Below, piece after piece: positions 19,642 through 30,736 of a stretch of 54,076 nt of DNA (within the stretch, counting starts at the first letter, position 1; the number at the start of each line of letters is the position of its first letter). Under the pieces are notes generated by a model that saw only the letters and a program-made list of their open reading frames with translations, was not told where the DNA came from and did no database searches. This DNA is from Burkholderiaceae bacterium (GTDB lineage: Bacteria > Pseudomonadota > Gammaproteobacteria > Burkholderiales > Burkholderiaceae_E). Location: the NCBI GenBank assembly GCA_024637395.1, contig JAGXFG010000092.1, positions 1 through 54,076 of the forward strand. The letters are read 5' to 3'. A program made the position numbers and the translations under genes.

Positions 19642-20814
19642 ATGCGATGCCTGTTGGTGGGCGTCGTGTTCGGTCCCGGGCGCACCGCCGACGAATCGCT
19701 CGATGAACTCGCCGCGCTGGTGACCTCTGCAGGCCTGGTGCCGGCAGGGCGTGAGGTCTGCCGGCGCTCGCGCCAGGACCCGGAGTTCTTCGTGGGCAGC
19801 GGCAAGGCCGACGCGCTGCTCGAACGCATCAAGGCCGAGGATATTGGCGTGGTCGTGTTCGACCAGGAGCTATCGGCGGTCCAGCAGCGCAATCTCGGCG
19901 AGCACTGGGGCGTGCCGGTGCTCGATCGCCCGGAATTGATCCTCGACATCTTCGCGCGGCGCGCCCGCAGCCACGAGGGCAAGCTGCAAGTGGAACTGGC
20001 GCGCCTCGAGCACCTCTCGGCACGCCTGGTGCGGGGCTGGACCCACCTGGAACGCCAGCGCGGCGGCATCGGCGTGCGCGGCGGCCCGGGCGAAAAGCAG
20101 ATCGAACTCGATCGCCGGATGCTCACTGCCAGGGTGCGTCGCCTGCGCGTGCAACTCGAACAGATCCGCAAGCAGCGTCGCAACCGGCGCCGTGCGCGCC
20201 AGCGCCGCGAGGTCTTCTCGGTGTCGCTGGTGGGCTATACCAATTCCGGCAAGTCGACGCTCTTCAACGCGCTGGCGCGGTCCGACACCTTCGCCGCTGA
20301 CCAGCTCTTTGCCACCCTCGATACGCTGAGCCGGAGGGTGCGGCTGCCCGGTGGCGAATGGATCGTGCTGTCGGACACAGTCGGCTTTGTGCGCGACCTC
20401 CCGCATCAACTGGTCGACGCCTTCCAGGCCACGCTCGAAGAGACTGCCGAGGCCGATCTGCTGGTGCACGTGGTCGACGCTTCGGCGCCGGATCGCGACG
20501 AGCAGGTGCTCCAGGTCGAGCGGGTTCTGGCCGAAATCGGCGCCTCCGAGGTGCCGTGCCTGACCGTGCTCAACAAGATCGATCTGACGGGCTGGGCGCC
20601 GGATCTCGAGCGTGATTCGTGTGGTAGCATCATTAAGATAATGGTGAGCGCGTTCACCGGCACTGGCATTGATGGGTTGCGCGAGGCTATTGAGCAGCGC
20701 GTGCGGCTGCGCGGTCGCGGTGCCGAACCAGCAGTTTCCGGGACGGGCGCCGAACCTGACGGTGAACCGGAGCGCGGCGGGTCAAGTCCTGAAACGCGCC
20801 AGACAGTTGCCTGA
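19642..20814 (+). CDS. hflX: ribosome-splitting GTPase HflX
   Basis: GTPase that binds 50S subunits and dissociates stalled ribosomes. An N-terminal HflX domain ends in the signature GIGVRGGPGEKQIELDRR, followed by a basic coiled linker and a G domain with GYTNSGKST, DTVGF and NKID. The 390 residues are of normal length and end in a low-complexity tail. It starts 23 bases after hfq with no strong ribosome site. Confidence 0.95.
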   Translation: MRCLLVGVVFGPGRTADESLDELAALVTSAGLVPAGREVCRRSRQDPEFFVGSGKADALLERIKAEDIGVVVFDQELSAVQQRNLGEHWGVPVLDRPELILDIFARRARSHEGKLQVELARLEHLSARLVRGWTHLERQRGGIGVRGGPGEKQIELDRRMLTARVRRLRVQLEQIRKQRRNRRRARQRREVFSVSLVGYTNSGKSTLFNALARSDTFAADQLFATLDTLSRRVRLPGGEWIVLSDTVGFVRDLPHQLVDAFQATLEETAEADLLVHVVDASAPDRDEQVLQVERVLAEIGASEVPCLTVLNKIDLTGWAPDLERDSCGSIIKIMVSAFTGTGIDGLREAIEQRVRLRGRGAEPAVSGTGAEPDGEPERGGSSPETRQTVA

Positions 20815-20847
20815 TTCCCATACCGATTCCTTCCTTCGTGGCGAGCC

Positions 20848-22125
20848 ATGTGGAATAACGTCCGAAATATCTTTTCCTTGAACGATCCCGGCTGGGGCAA
20901 CAAGCAGGGTGGCAACGGTTCCGACCGGCCACCGCCTCGGCCAGATCCCGATGGTCCGCCCGATCTCGACGAGATCTGGCGCGATTTCAATCGCCGCCTC
21001 AACGGGCTGTTCAGCAAGGGCCGTGGTGGCGGTGACGGCGGCGGGCCGCGCGGCGGTCGTGGTGACGGCCCCTCAGCCAAGGGCGCCGCGATGGGGGCGG
21101 CCGTGCTGGTTCTGGCGGCCTTGTTGCTGTGGCTCGGCAGCGGGTTCTACATCATCCAGGAAGGCCAATCGTCGATCGTGCTGCGCTTTGGCCAGTACGT
21201 GAAACAGATCGACCGGGCGGGCTTCACCTGGCGACTGCCATACCCGATCGAGACCAACGAGATCGTCGACCGGCAACGGCTGCGCACGGTCGAGATCGGC
21301 TATCGCAACGGCGTCAGGAACAAGAACCCGCGCGAAGCGCTGATGCTCACGCAGGACCAGAGCATTGTCGACATGCAGTTCGCCGTCCAGTACCGGGTCG
21401 GGAATCCGAAGGACTACCTCTTCAACAACAATCTCGGACCGGTGCCGGAAGAAATCGCCCGCCAGGCGGCGGAAACCGCGATGCGCGAGGTCGTCGGACG
21501 TTCGACCATCGACCAGGTGCTCTATGAAGAGAAGGATATCGTCGCCCGCAAGGCCCGCGACCTGATCCAGTCCTTGCTCGACCGCTACGGCGCCGGCGTG
21601 ACGATCATCGACGTCACGATCCAGCAGGTCCAGCCACCGGAACAGGTGCAGGCTGCGTTCGAGGACGCCAACAAGGCTGCCCAGGATCGCCAGCGGCTGA
21701 TCAATGAAGGGCAGGCCTACGCCAACGACGTCATTCCCAAGGCCGGCGGCGCTGCGGCCCGTGTGAGCCAGGAGGCCGACGGCTATCGCCAGCGAATCAT
21801 AGCGGCAGCCACCGGTGACGCCTCGCGCTTCAAGCAGGTGCTCACCGAGTACAGCAAGGCGCCGAAGGTTACCCGGGATCGGATGTATCTGGAAACGATG
21901 CAGCAGGTCTTTTCCAATGTCAGCAAGCTCTACGTCGAATCGAAGTCCGGCGGCAACCTGCTCTATCTGCCGCTCGACAAGCTGATGCAGCGCAGCGATG
22001 CGACTGCTGCCCCGGGGGGCCAGGAAACGTCGGGCGGGGCCCAGTCGTCATCGTCTGCCGCGAGCAGCGTGCCGGCCGACCCGCGCGCCGACTTGTCCCG
22101 CAATCGCGAGCGGCCAGTTCGCTGA
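20848..22125 (+). CDS. hflK: FtsH modulator HflK (SPFH protein)
   Basis: Membrane-anchored SPFH/band-7 subunit that with HflC encloses and modulates the FtsH protease. A Gly/Pro/Asp-rich cytoplasmic N-terminus (~1-75) precedes one transmembrane helix (AAVLVLAALLLWLGSGFYII) and the SPFH domain starting EGQSSIVLRFG. The start WNNVRNIFSLNDPGWGN is typical. The C-terminus is a Ser/Ala/Gly tail. hflC starts 32 bases later. Confidence 0.96.
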   Translation: MWNNVRNIFSLNDPGWGNKQGGNGSDRPPPRPDPDGPPDLDEIWRDFNRRLNGLFSKGRGGGDGGGPRGGRGDGPSAKGAAMGAAVLVLAALLLWLGSGFYIIQEGQSSIVLRFGQYVKQIDRAGFTWRLPYPIETNEIVDRQRLRTVEIGYRNGVRNKNPREALMLTQDQSIVDMQFAVQYRVGNPKDYLFNNNLGPVPEEIARQAAETAMREVVGRSTIDQVLYEEKDIVARKARDLIQSLLDRYGAGVTIIDVTIQQVQPPEQVQAAFEDANKAAQDRQRLINEGQAYANDVIPKAGGAAARVSQEADGYRQRIIAAATGDASRFKQVLTEYSKAPKVTRDRMYLETMQQVFSNVSKLYVESKSGGNLLYLPLDKLMQRSDATAAPGGQETSGGAQSSSSAASSVPADPRADLSRNRERPVR

Positions 22126-22157
22126 GCACCTGAACGAAACCAGATCCGGAACCAAAG

Positions 22158-23039
22158 ATGAACCGTCTGCTTCCCATCATCATCGGCGCGCTGGTCGCGC
22201 TCGGCCTGGCGCAGTCGATGATCTTCATCGTCGACCAGCGCCAGTTCGCCATCAAGTACGCCCTGGGCGAGATCCGCGAGGTGATCGACAAGCCCGGCCT
22301 GTACTTCAAGTTGCCGGCGCCATTCCAGAACATCGATTATTACGACAAGCGCATCCTGACGATCGACAACTCCGAGATCGACCGGTTCGTTACCTCGGAA
22401 AAGGTCAACGTCCTGCTGGACTCGTACATCAAGTGGCGGATTGTCGACCCGACCGCGTATATCCGCTCGGTGCAGGGCAGTGAACGGGTCGCGCAGGACC
22501 GGATCCTGCGGATCCTGCGCGATGCGCTGCAGAACGAAGTGGCCAGGATGACCATGGCCGACGTGGTTTCGGAGCAGCGCGACAAGCTGGTCGAGAAGGT
22601 TCGCAGCAAGGTGCGCGAAGACTCCAAGACCATCGGCGTCGACATCGTCGATGTTCGCCTCAAGCGGGTCGATTTCGAGCCCAACGTCCAGGAGCGGGTC
22701 TTCGCCAGGATGCAGTCGGAACGCAAGCGGGTGGCCAACGAGCGCCGCGCCACCGGTTCGGCCGAATCGGAGAAGATTCGTGCCGATGCCGATCGCCAGC
22801 GCGAGGTGCTGCTCGGCGATGCCTATCGCGACGCGCAGCTCATCAAGGGAGAGGGCGACGCCAAAGCCGCGGGGATCTACGCCGAGGCCTTCGGCCGCAA
22901 TCCGGATTTCGCTGAGTTCTACCGCTCGCTCCAGGCCTACAACGCTTCGTTCGCCAACCGCAGCGATGTCATGGTGCTCGACCCTTCGGCCGATTTCTTC
23001 AAGTATTTCAAAGGGTCCACGGGCGCCAGCGTGAAGTGA
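22158..23039 (+). CDS. hflC: FtsH modulator HflC (SPFH protein)
   Basis: Partner of HflK. A single N-terminal transmembrane helix (LPIIIGALVALGLAQSMIFIV) is followed by the SPFH domain (VDQRQFAIKYALGEI) and the conserved RIRADADRQREVLLGDAYRDAQ coiled segment; 293 residues is standard. It is immediately downstream of hflK and upstream of a small DUF2065 gene, as in other betaproteobacteria. Confidence 0.96.
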   Translation: MNRLLPIIIGALVALGLAQSMIFIVDQRQFAIKYALGEIREVIDKPGLYFKLPAPFQNIDYYDKRILTIDNSEIDRFVTSEKVNVLLDSYIKWRIVDPTAYIRSVQGSERVAQDRILRILRDALQNEVARMTMADVVSEQRDKLVEKVRSKVREDSKTIGVDIVDVRLKRVDFEPNVQERVFARMQSERKRVANERRATGSAESEKIRADADRQREVLLGDAYRDAQLIKGEGDAKAAGIYAEAFGRNPDFAEFYRSLQAYNASFANRSDVMVLDPSADFFKYFKGSTGASVK

Positions 23040-23061
23040 TCGTCGGGCGGGCAGCGGTGCG

Positions 23062-23244
23062 ATGAGTTCCGGACTGGTCCTCACGGCCTTTGGCCTGATG
23101 TTGGTTTTCGAGGGCCTGATGCCGCTGATTGCCCCGGCGCAGTGGCGGGCAATGTTCCTCCAGATCGCCGGTTTGCGTGACGGCCAGATCCGTTTTATCG
23201 GGCTCGGCGCCGCGTTGCTCGGGCTGGTGCTGATACTAATCTAA
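23062..23244 (+). CDS. DUF2065 small membrane protein (YjeT family)
   Basis: A 60-residue protein with two hydrophobic helices (4-24 and 43-60) around the motif FEGLMPLIAPAQWR and the LRDGQIRFIGLGAALLGLVLI ending that defines DUF2065. It lies between hflC and hisZ, its usual place. The function is unknown; the context suggests a role near HflKC at the inner membrane. Confidence 0.9.
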   Translation: MSSGLVLTAFGLMLVFEGLMPLIAPAQWRAMFLQIAGLRDGQIRFIGLGAALLGLVLILI

Positions 23245-23289
23245 AATAACGACTTTCTGCTGCCCGGCGTGAGCCGGAATCGACCGACC

Positions 23290-25780
<2,491 letters not shown>

Positions 25781-25805
25781 GCGTCTTTAGAGCAAGGTTC
25801 GCGCC

Positions 25806-26312
25806 ATGAAAGATCTCTACGTTTCCTGGGACGAATACAACCGCCTGATCGAAAAGCTGACGCTCCAGGTTTGGGAGTCGGCCTGGCATTTCGACGCGAT
25901 CGTGTGCCTCGCGCGCGGGGGGCTGCGCATCGGCGACGTGATGTCGCGGATGTTCGACCGGCCACTGGGGGTGATCTTCACCAGCTCCTACCGCGAGGAA
26001 GAGGGTACCCGCCAGAGCCGGTTGCAGATCGCCGAGCACCTGAGCTCGGCGCAGCCGCTGCCGGGTGAAAACTGGCTGCTGGTGGACGACCTGGTCGACT
26101 CCGGATCAACCCTGGTCGAGGTGTTGCCAGAATTGAAACGGCGCCACCCGCAGGTCAAGGAGATCCGCTCGGCGGTGATCTGGCGCAAGGGAGCATCGGT
26201 CGCGGAACCCGATTACTACATCGAGAACCTGCCGACCAATCCCTGGATTCACCAGCCGTTCGAGGAGTACGACCACATGCGGCCGGCCGATCTCAAGACC
26301 CGCTGGGGTTGA
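25806..26312 (+). CDS. phosphoribosyltransferase family protein
   Basis: A 168-residue cytoplasmic protein with a type I PRTase fold: the PRPP-binding motif WLLVDDLVDSGST is clear, preceded by CLARGGLRIGDVMSR. Related proteins are annotated as xanthine/hypoxanthine phosphoribosyltransferases (Gpt-like). It follows purA by 25 bases and is the last gene of the plus-strand block, so a purine-salvage role is plausible. The exact base is not determinable from sequence. Confidence 0.88.
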   Translation: MKDLYVSWDEYNRLIEKLTLQVWESAWHFDAIVCLARGGLRIGDVMSRMFDRPLGVIFTSSYREEEGTRQSRLQIAEHLSSAQPLPGENWLLVDDLVDSGSTLVEVLPELKRRHPQVKEIRSAVIWRKGASVAEPDYYIENLPTNPWIHQPFEEYDHMRPADLKTRWG

Positions 26313-26334
26313 TGAGCCAGTTCCCGATAGAAGG

Positions 26335-26560
26335 TTATCGGTTCAGATGCGCGCGCAGCCGCTCGAGTTTCGCGGCGTAGCGGTCTTGATCACTTCGCGT
26401 CGCGCGCCAGTTCCCGGTTGAAGAGCGCAATTGCGGCGTTCAGCTCGCCCCTGGCCAGTGCCATCCGTCCCTGGTCGATGAAATGGAAGGCCGGGCAGGT
26501 CGATTCCGCCTTATCGCGACGATAGGCGATAATTGCAGCATTCGGATTCTGCTCCTCGCC
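26335..26560 (-). pseudogene. frame-broken remnant of a short helical (TPR-like) protein
   Basis: The 362-base gap between the phosphoribosyltransferase and the tRNA holds minus-strand coding character in two frames. One frame, open from 26659 to a TGA at 26390-26392, reads CPAFHFIDQGRMALARGELN then AAIALFNRELARDAK; the frame shifted by one base continues directly with DQDRYAAKLERLRAHLNR and stops at 26335-26337. Together they look like one C-terminal domain with a single-base indel near 26390. No ATG, GTG or TTG opens the upstream part, and a G8 tract (26623-26630) lies near its beginning. I do not recognise the family. A sequencing error rather than decay is possible. Confidence 0.5.
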
Positions 26561-26674
26561 GTGGCTGAGGAAACCATGACCGGCTCGCGCCCTGCTTTGG
26601 CGGCGGGCGCCGGGCAGTACGTGGGGGGGGAACTTGAAAACCCGCGCTGGTGGAACTTCTCAGGGGGTATTAGA

Positions 26675-26761
26675 TGGTGCCCAGAAGAGGACTCGAACCT
26701 CCACACCCTTGCGGGCGCTAGGACCTGAACCTAGTGCGTCTACCAATTCCGCCATCTGGGC
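26675..26761 (-). tRNA. tRNA-Leu (CAG)
   Basis: Read on the minus strand the 87 bases start GCCCAGATGGCGGAATTGG and end TCTTCTGGGCACCA, giving a 7-bp acceptor stem, a D arm with GGTAGACG, an anticodon stem CTAGG/CCTAG with loop TTCAGGT (anticodon CAG), the long variable arm of a leucine tRNA (GCGCCCGCAAGGGTGT) and a T arm with GGTTCGAGTCC. The CCA end is encoded. Confidence 0.97.
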
Positions 26762-26884
26762 ACTGCCAGCGCCGTTTGCCCTGAACTGCAATCAATCGGC
26801 GCTTGCAAGGGGACGAAGTGTAATGGTCTTTCGAAATTTGTCAAACTCACTGCGCATTCCCGCCCTCCACGGGGCGGCCTCCTG

Positions 26885-29332
26885 ATGGCAACCAGGCGCC
26901 CGAGCGGCGACAGCGTCGCCGGCCAGGACGGCCGCGAGCCAGGAGCACCGCCAAGTCGCGCGGAAATCCTGGCCTGCCTGACCGAGGCCGGAGTGCCGCT
27001 GATGCCGCCTGATCTGGCAGAGCGCCTGCAGGTTTCCGGGGAGGCCATGGATCCCTTCCAGCGGCGGTTGCGGGCCATGGAGCGCGATGGCGAGTTGATG
27101 CCAAATCGCAAGGGCGCGCTGTTGCTGGCGAGCAAGATCGATCTGGTGGCAGGGCGGGTCCAGGGCCACCGCGACGGCTTCGGCTTCTTCATCGCCGACA
27201 CCGACCAACCGGACATGTTTCTGTCGCCGCGCCAGATGCAGAAAGCGATGCACGGCGATCGGGTATTGGTGCGCCAGATCGGACTCGACAACCGCGGACG
27301 CCCGGAAGGCGCGATCGTCGAAGTTACCGAGCGTCCCAAGCGCCATCTGGTCGGGCGCTTGCTCAGCGAGCGCGGGGTGCACATCGTGGTGCCCGAGGAT
27401 CAGCGCATCAAGCACGACATCCTGATCCCGCCGGCCGATCTGCACCATGCGCAGCACGGCCAGGTGGTGACTTGCGAGATCACCGAGCCCCCGACAGGCC
27501 ATGCGCCCCCGATCGGACGAGTGGTCGAGATCCTCGGTGAAATCGGCGACCCCGGCATGGAGATTGAAATCGCGGTCCGCAAGTTCGACGTCCCCCACAT
27601 TTTCAGCGAAGGGGCGCTCAGCGAGGCCCAGCAGATGCCCTCGTCGGTCCAGCCTGGTGACCTCGCCGGTCGGGTCGACCTGCGCGATGTTCCGCTGGTG
27701 ACGATCGATGGTGCCGATGCGCGTGATTTCGATGACGCAGTTTATTGCGAGCCGATCCTTTCCGGCAAGGGGCGCAATCGCCTGGCGGGCGGATATCGCC
27801 TGATCGTGGCCATTGCCGACGTCAGTCACTACGTGGTTCCTGGCACTCCGCTCGATGAAGAAGCGGCACAGCGCACCACCTCGGTGTACTTCCCGCGGCG
27901 GGTCATTCCCATGCTGCCGGAAAAGCTCTCCAACGGACTGTGTTCGCTCAACCCGCACGTCGAACGGCTGGTGCTGGTATGCGACATGAATGTCAGCCTC
28001 GATGGCGAGGTCCGCGGTTACCAGTTCTACGAAGCGGTGATGTGCTCGGCGGCGCGGCTGACCTACGACGAGGTCTGGACGATGCTCTCCGGTTCGGCGC
28101 TCGCTGGCCGGACACCTGCCGCCGGCGTGCCGGGAACCGAGCTGCGCGAGCACCTGGGCCACCTTCACGACCTCTATCGAATCATGGCGCGGGCGCGCGA
28201 GGCGCGCGGCGCACTGGACTTCGACACCGTCGAGACCCGGATCGTGTGCGACCCGGCGGGTCGCATCGAGCGGATCGAACCGCTGGTGCGCAATGACGCC
28301 CATCGCCTGATCGAGGAGTGCATGCTCGCCGCCAATGTCTGTGCGGCCGATTTCATGTCCCGTGGCAAGCACCCCGGCCTGTTCCGGGTTCACGAGGGCC
28401 CGACCCCCCAGAAGCTGGCGCTGTTGCGCGAGTTCCTGCGCACCATCGGGATGACCCTTGGCGGCGGCGATGATCCCACCCCGCACGACTACGCCGAAAT
28501 CGGGGCTCGGGTGCGCGCGCGACCCGATGCCGCGCTGGTCCAGACGATGCTGCTGCGCTCCATGCAGCAGGCGGTCTACACCCCGGTCAATGAAGGCCAC
28601 TTCGGGCTTGCCTATCCGGCTTATGCCCACTTCACGTCGCCGATTCGCCGTTATCCCGATTTGCTGACCCATCGGGTGATCAAGGCGCTGCTCGCGCGCC
28701 GCCGATATCGGCCCAGCCTGCCACACGGGGTCCGCGCGGTTGCAGAGCTGCGCGACCAGGAGCGCGCGGCGTTCGAATCCTGGCAGCAACATGGCGTCGC
28801 CTGTTCAGCCTATGAACGCCGCGCCGACGAAGCCTCGCGCGACGTCGAGGCCTGGCTCAAGTGCCAGTACATGCGCGAGCGGGTCGGTGAGCAGTTTGTC
28901 GGCCGGATCACCGGGGTGGCGCCCTTTGGTGTGTTCGTCACGCTCACCGAACTGTATGTCGAGGGCCTGGTGCACGTTTCGGAACTCGGCGAGGAGTATT
29001 TCCAGTTCAGCGAAGGCGCCCATGAGTTGCGCGGTGAACGCACCGGGCGGCGCTTACGGCTCACCGACGAGATCGAGGTTCAGGTCGCGCGGGTCGATCT
29101 CGAGGCTCGCCGCATCGAGTTCCGGCTGGTGCCGCGCGCCGGCTACCGGGAATTGGTCGGGGGGCAGGGGCGAGATGGCGGTCCCGGTCGCAAGGCGGGC
29201 GAGGGACGTAACAAGGCCGCGCCCAGGGCTGGCAAGGCCGGCACTCCGAAGAAGTCCAATGCGGCCAAGCCCGCCCACCCAGCCAGGAATGGCAAGGCGC
29301 CCAAACGGACCAAGCGCACGAGGAAGGATTGA
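26885..29332 (+). CDS. rnr: ribonuclease R
   Basis: Processive 3'-5' exoribonuclease of the RNB family, 815 residues. Order: helix-turn-helix-like N-terminus, cold-shock domains (~85-230), catalytic RNB domain with IDGADARDFDDAVYC (Mg-binding aspartates), and an S1 domain (GRITGVAPFGVFVTLTELYVEGLVHVSEL). The tail (~760-815) is Lys/Arg/Ala-rich, usual for RNase R. The initiation site lacks a good ribosome-binding site. The stop overlaps the rlmB start by one base. Confidence 0.96.
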   Translation: MATRRPSGDSVAGQDGREPGAPPSRAEILACLTEAGVPLMPPDLAERLQVSGEAMDPFQRRLRAMERDGELMPNRKGALLLASKIDLVAGRVQGHRDGFGFFIADTDQPDMFLSPRQMQKAMHGDRVLVRQIGLDNRGRPEGAIVEVTERPKRHLVGRLLSERGVHIVVPEDQRIKHDILIPPADLHHAQHGQVVTCEITEPPTGHAPPIGRVVEILGEIGDPGMEIEIAVRKFDVPHIFSEGALSEAQQMPSSVQPGDLAGRVDLRDVPLVTIDGADARDFDDAVYCEPILSGKGRNRLAGGYRLIVAIADVSHYVVPGTPLDEEAAQRTTSVYFPRRVIPMLPEKLSNGLCSLNPHVERLVLVCDMNVSLDGEVRGYQFYEAVMCSAARLTYDEVWTMLSGSALAGRTPAAGVPGTELREHLGHLHDLYRIMARAREARGALDFDTVETRIVCDPAGRIERIEPLVRNDAHRLIEECMLAANVCAADFMSRGKHPGLFRVHEGPTPQKLALLREFLRTIGMTLGGGDDPTPHDYAEIGARVRARPDAALVQTMLLRSMQQAVYTPVNEGHFGLAYPAYAHFTSPIRRYPDLLTHRVIKALLARRRYRPSLPHGVRAVAELRDQERAAFESWQQHGVACSAYERRADEASRDVEAWLKCQYMRERVGEQFVGRITGVAPFGVFVTLTELYVEGLVHVSELGEEYFQFSEGAHELRGERTGRRLRLTDEIEVQVARVDLEARRIEFRLVPRAGYRELVGGQGRDGGPGRKAGEGRNKAAPRAGKAGTPKKSNAAKPAHPARNGKAPKRTKRTRKD

Positions 29333-30087
29333 TGCGAATCTACGGTTTTCATGCAGTGCTGGCCCGTTTGCGCCACAGCCCCGAGTCGATCAAGGAACTC
29401 TATGTCGACCAGGATCGAGATGACCCGCGGATGCGTGAACTGGTAAAGCTTGCCGCCGACCTTGGGATTCGTCCGATGTCCACCGATGGCAACCGGCTCG
29501 ACCGGCTTTGCCCCAAGCGTCGGCACCAGGGGGTGGTTGCACTCGCCGAGGCCGCGCTGCCCACCCAGACACTCGATGACTTGCTGGCTGCCATCGACGG
29601 GCCGGCGCTGCTGCTGGTTCTTGACGGGGTCACCGATCCGCGAAATCTCGGGGCGTGCCTGAGGGTTGCCGATGGGGCTGGCTGCCACGGGGTGATCGCA
29701 CCCAAGGATCACGCCTGTCTGCTCACGGAAGTGGCGATCCAGACCGCCAGCGGTGCGGCCGAGTCGGTTCCCTATGTGATGGTAACCAACCTCGCGCGTG
29801 CGCTCGACACCCTTCAGGAGCATGGCGTCTGGACCGTCGGCGCGGCCGACGAGGCGAGCGAGTCGATCTATGAGATCGAGGTGCCGCAGTCGGTAGCCTG
29901 GGTGCTCGGCGCCGAGGGTACGGGGCTGCGCCGGCTGACCAGGGAGCGCTGCGATCTGTTGGCCAGCATCCCGATGGCCGGCCAGGTCGCGAGCCTGAAT
30001 GTTTCGGTTGCAGCCGGGATCGTGCTCTACGAGACGGTCCGGCAGCGCGCCGCGGCGGACTCGGCGAGCGCCACCCCAGGGCTTTAG
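29332..30087 (+). CDS. rlmB: 23S rRNA (guanosine-2251-2'-O)-methyltransferase RlmB
   Basis: SpoU/TrmH-class (SPOUT) methyltransferase, 251 residues. An N-terminal L30-like substrate domain (RIYGFHAVLARLRH) precedes the knotted domain with LVLDGVTDPRNLGACLRVADG, the VLGAEGTGLRRLT block and IPMAGQVASLNVSVAAGIVLYE. ATG 29332 is used because AGGAAGG lies four bases before it; the TTG one codon upstream is weaker. rnr-rlmB is a conserved pair. Confidence 0.96.
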   Translation: MRIYGFHAVLARLRHSPESIKELYVDQDRDDPRMRELVKLAADLGIRPMSTDGNRLDRLCPKRRHQGVVALAEAALPTQTLDDLLAAIDGPALLLVLDGVTDPRNLGACLRVADGAGCHGVIAPKDHACLLTEVAIQTASGAAESVPYVMVTNLARALDTLQEHGVWTVGAADEASESIYEIEVPQSVAWVLGAEGTGLRRLTRERCDLLASIPMAGQVASLNVSVAAGIVLYETVRQRAAADSASATPGL

Positions 30088-30106
30088 GCCGGCAGGGCCC
30101 GAGCAC

Positions 30107-30685
30107 TCACTTCGGCGGCTGTGCTCGCTGCCCCTGGCCGCGCAGGCGGCTGCGATACACCCATGGCGGCAGCGGAGCGGGGTCGTGCCAGAGCCCGCAC
30201 CGGGCCTTGCGCGCCGCCGCTTCGGCCTGGGCGTAACGCGCGCGCGCGCCGGGTTCCTGTTCGCGTTCGTAACGGCGGAAATGCCAGGCTAGCCCGTCGA
30301 CTACCTGGGCCAGCCCGACATCCTCGTCGGCAACGAAGACATTGCCGACTACGCGACCGAACTGGTCGAACTTGCCGGTCTCGACCCGGACTGCGCGGCC
30401 CTGGAGTCTTTGCCGCAGGCGTTGGCGCGCCACGTCAGACCATGGTTGCCGGCGCTCGGGCGCGTCGATCGCCGCGATTCGGACCTGCCATACCCGTCCG
30501 TCGGCAGCGCGCAGCTTGAACGAATCGCCATCGGCGACCGATATCAGCTCGCCCTGGACGATGCCGTCGCCAGGAATCTTTCGCTGGCTCGCATTCGCGG
30601 CCGCGGCGCCCTCGCAGTGAGCGCCGAGCGCCGGCAACAGGGTCATTGCCAGGCCAGTCAGCAAGCTCACCAGTCGATGCGCCAT
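30107..30685 (-). CDS. secreted thermonuclease-family (SNase-like) nuclease
   Basis: A Staphylococcus-nuclease domain (~45-165) with GELISVADGDSFKLR, VRIAAIDAPE and the catalytic-type arginines in GRVVGNVFVADEDVGLAQVVDGLAW and a CGLW ending. The N-terminus from ATG 30685 (AHRLVSLLTGLAMTLLPALGA) is a signal peptide, so the enzyme is exported. A longer frame begins at 30736, but its first 17 residues would spoil the signal. It converges on rlmB and lies directly downstream of the receiver-protein gene. Confidence 0.85.
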   Translation of the reverse strand: MAHRLVSLLTGLAMTLLPALGAHCEGAAAANASQRKIPGDGIVQGELISVADGDSFKLRAADGRVWQVRIAAIDAPERRQPWSDVARQRLRQRLQGRAVRVETGKFDQFGRVVGNVFVADEDVGLAQVVDGLAWHFRRYEREQEPGARARYAQAEAAARKARCGLWHDPAPLPPWVYRSRLRGQGQRAQPPK

Positions 30686-30736
30686 CGGCGCGAGCATAGC
30701 AGGGCAGCGCAATCGCCGGCTCGCTGCGACCTGCAC

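Noticed and set aside
26623-26630. G8 tract as a phase-variation switch
   Set aside because: It lies outside any credible intact gene; the remnant nearby is already broken elsewhere and lacks a start codon.
26675-26761. tRNA-Leu as a possible integration site
   Set aside because: No integrase, no repeated 3' tRNA fragment was noticed downstream, and the flanking genes are core genes.
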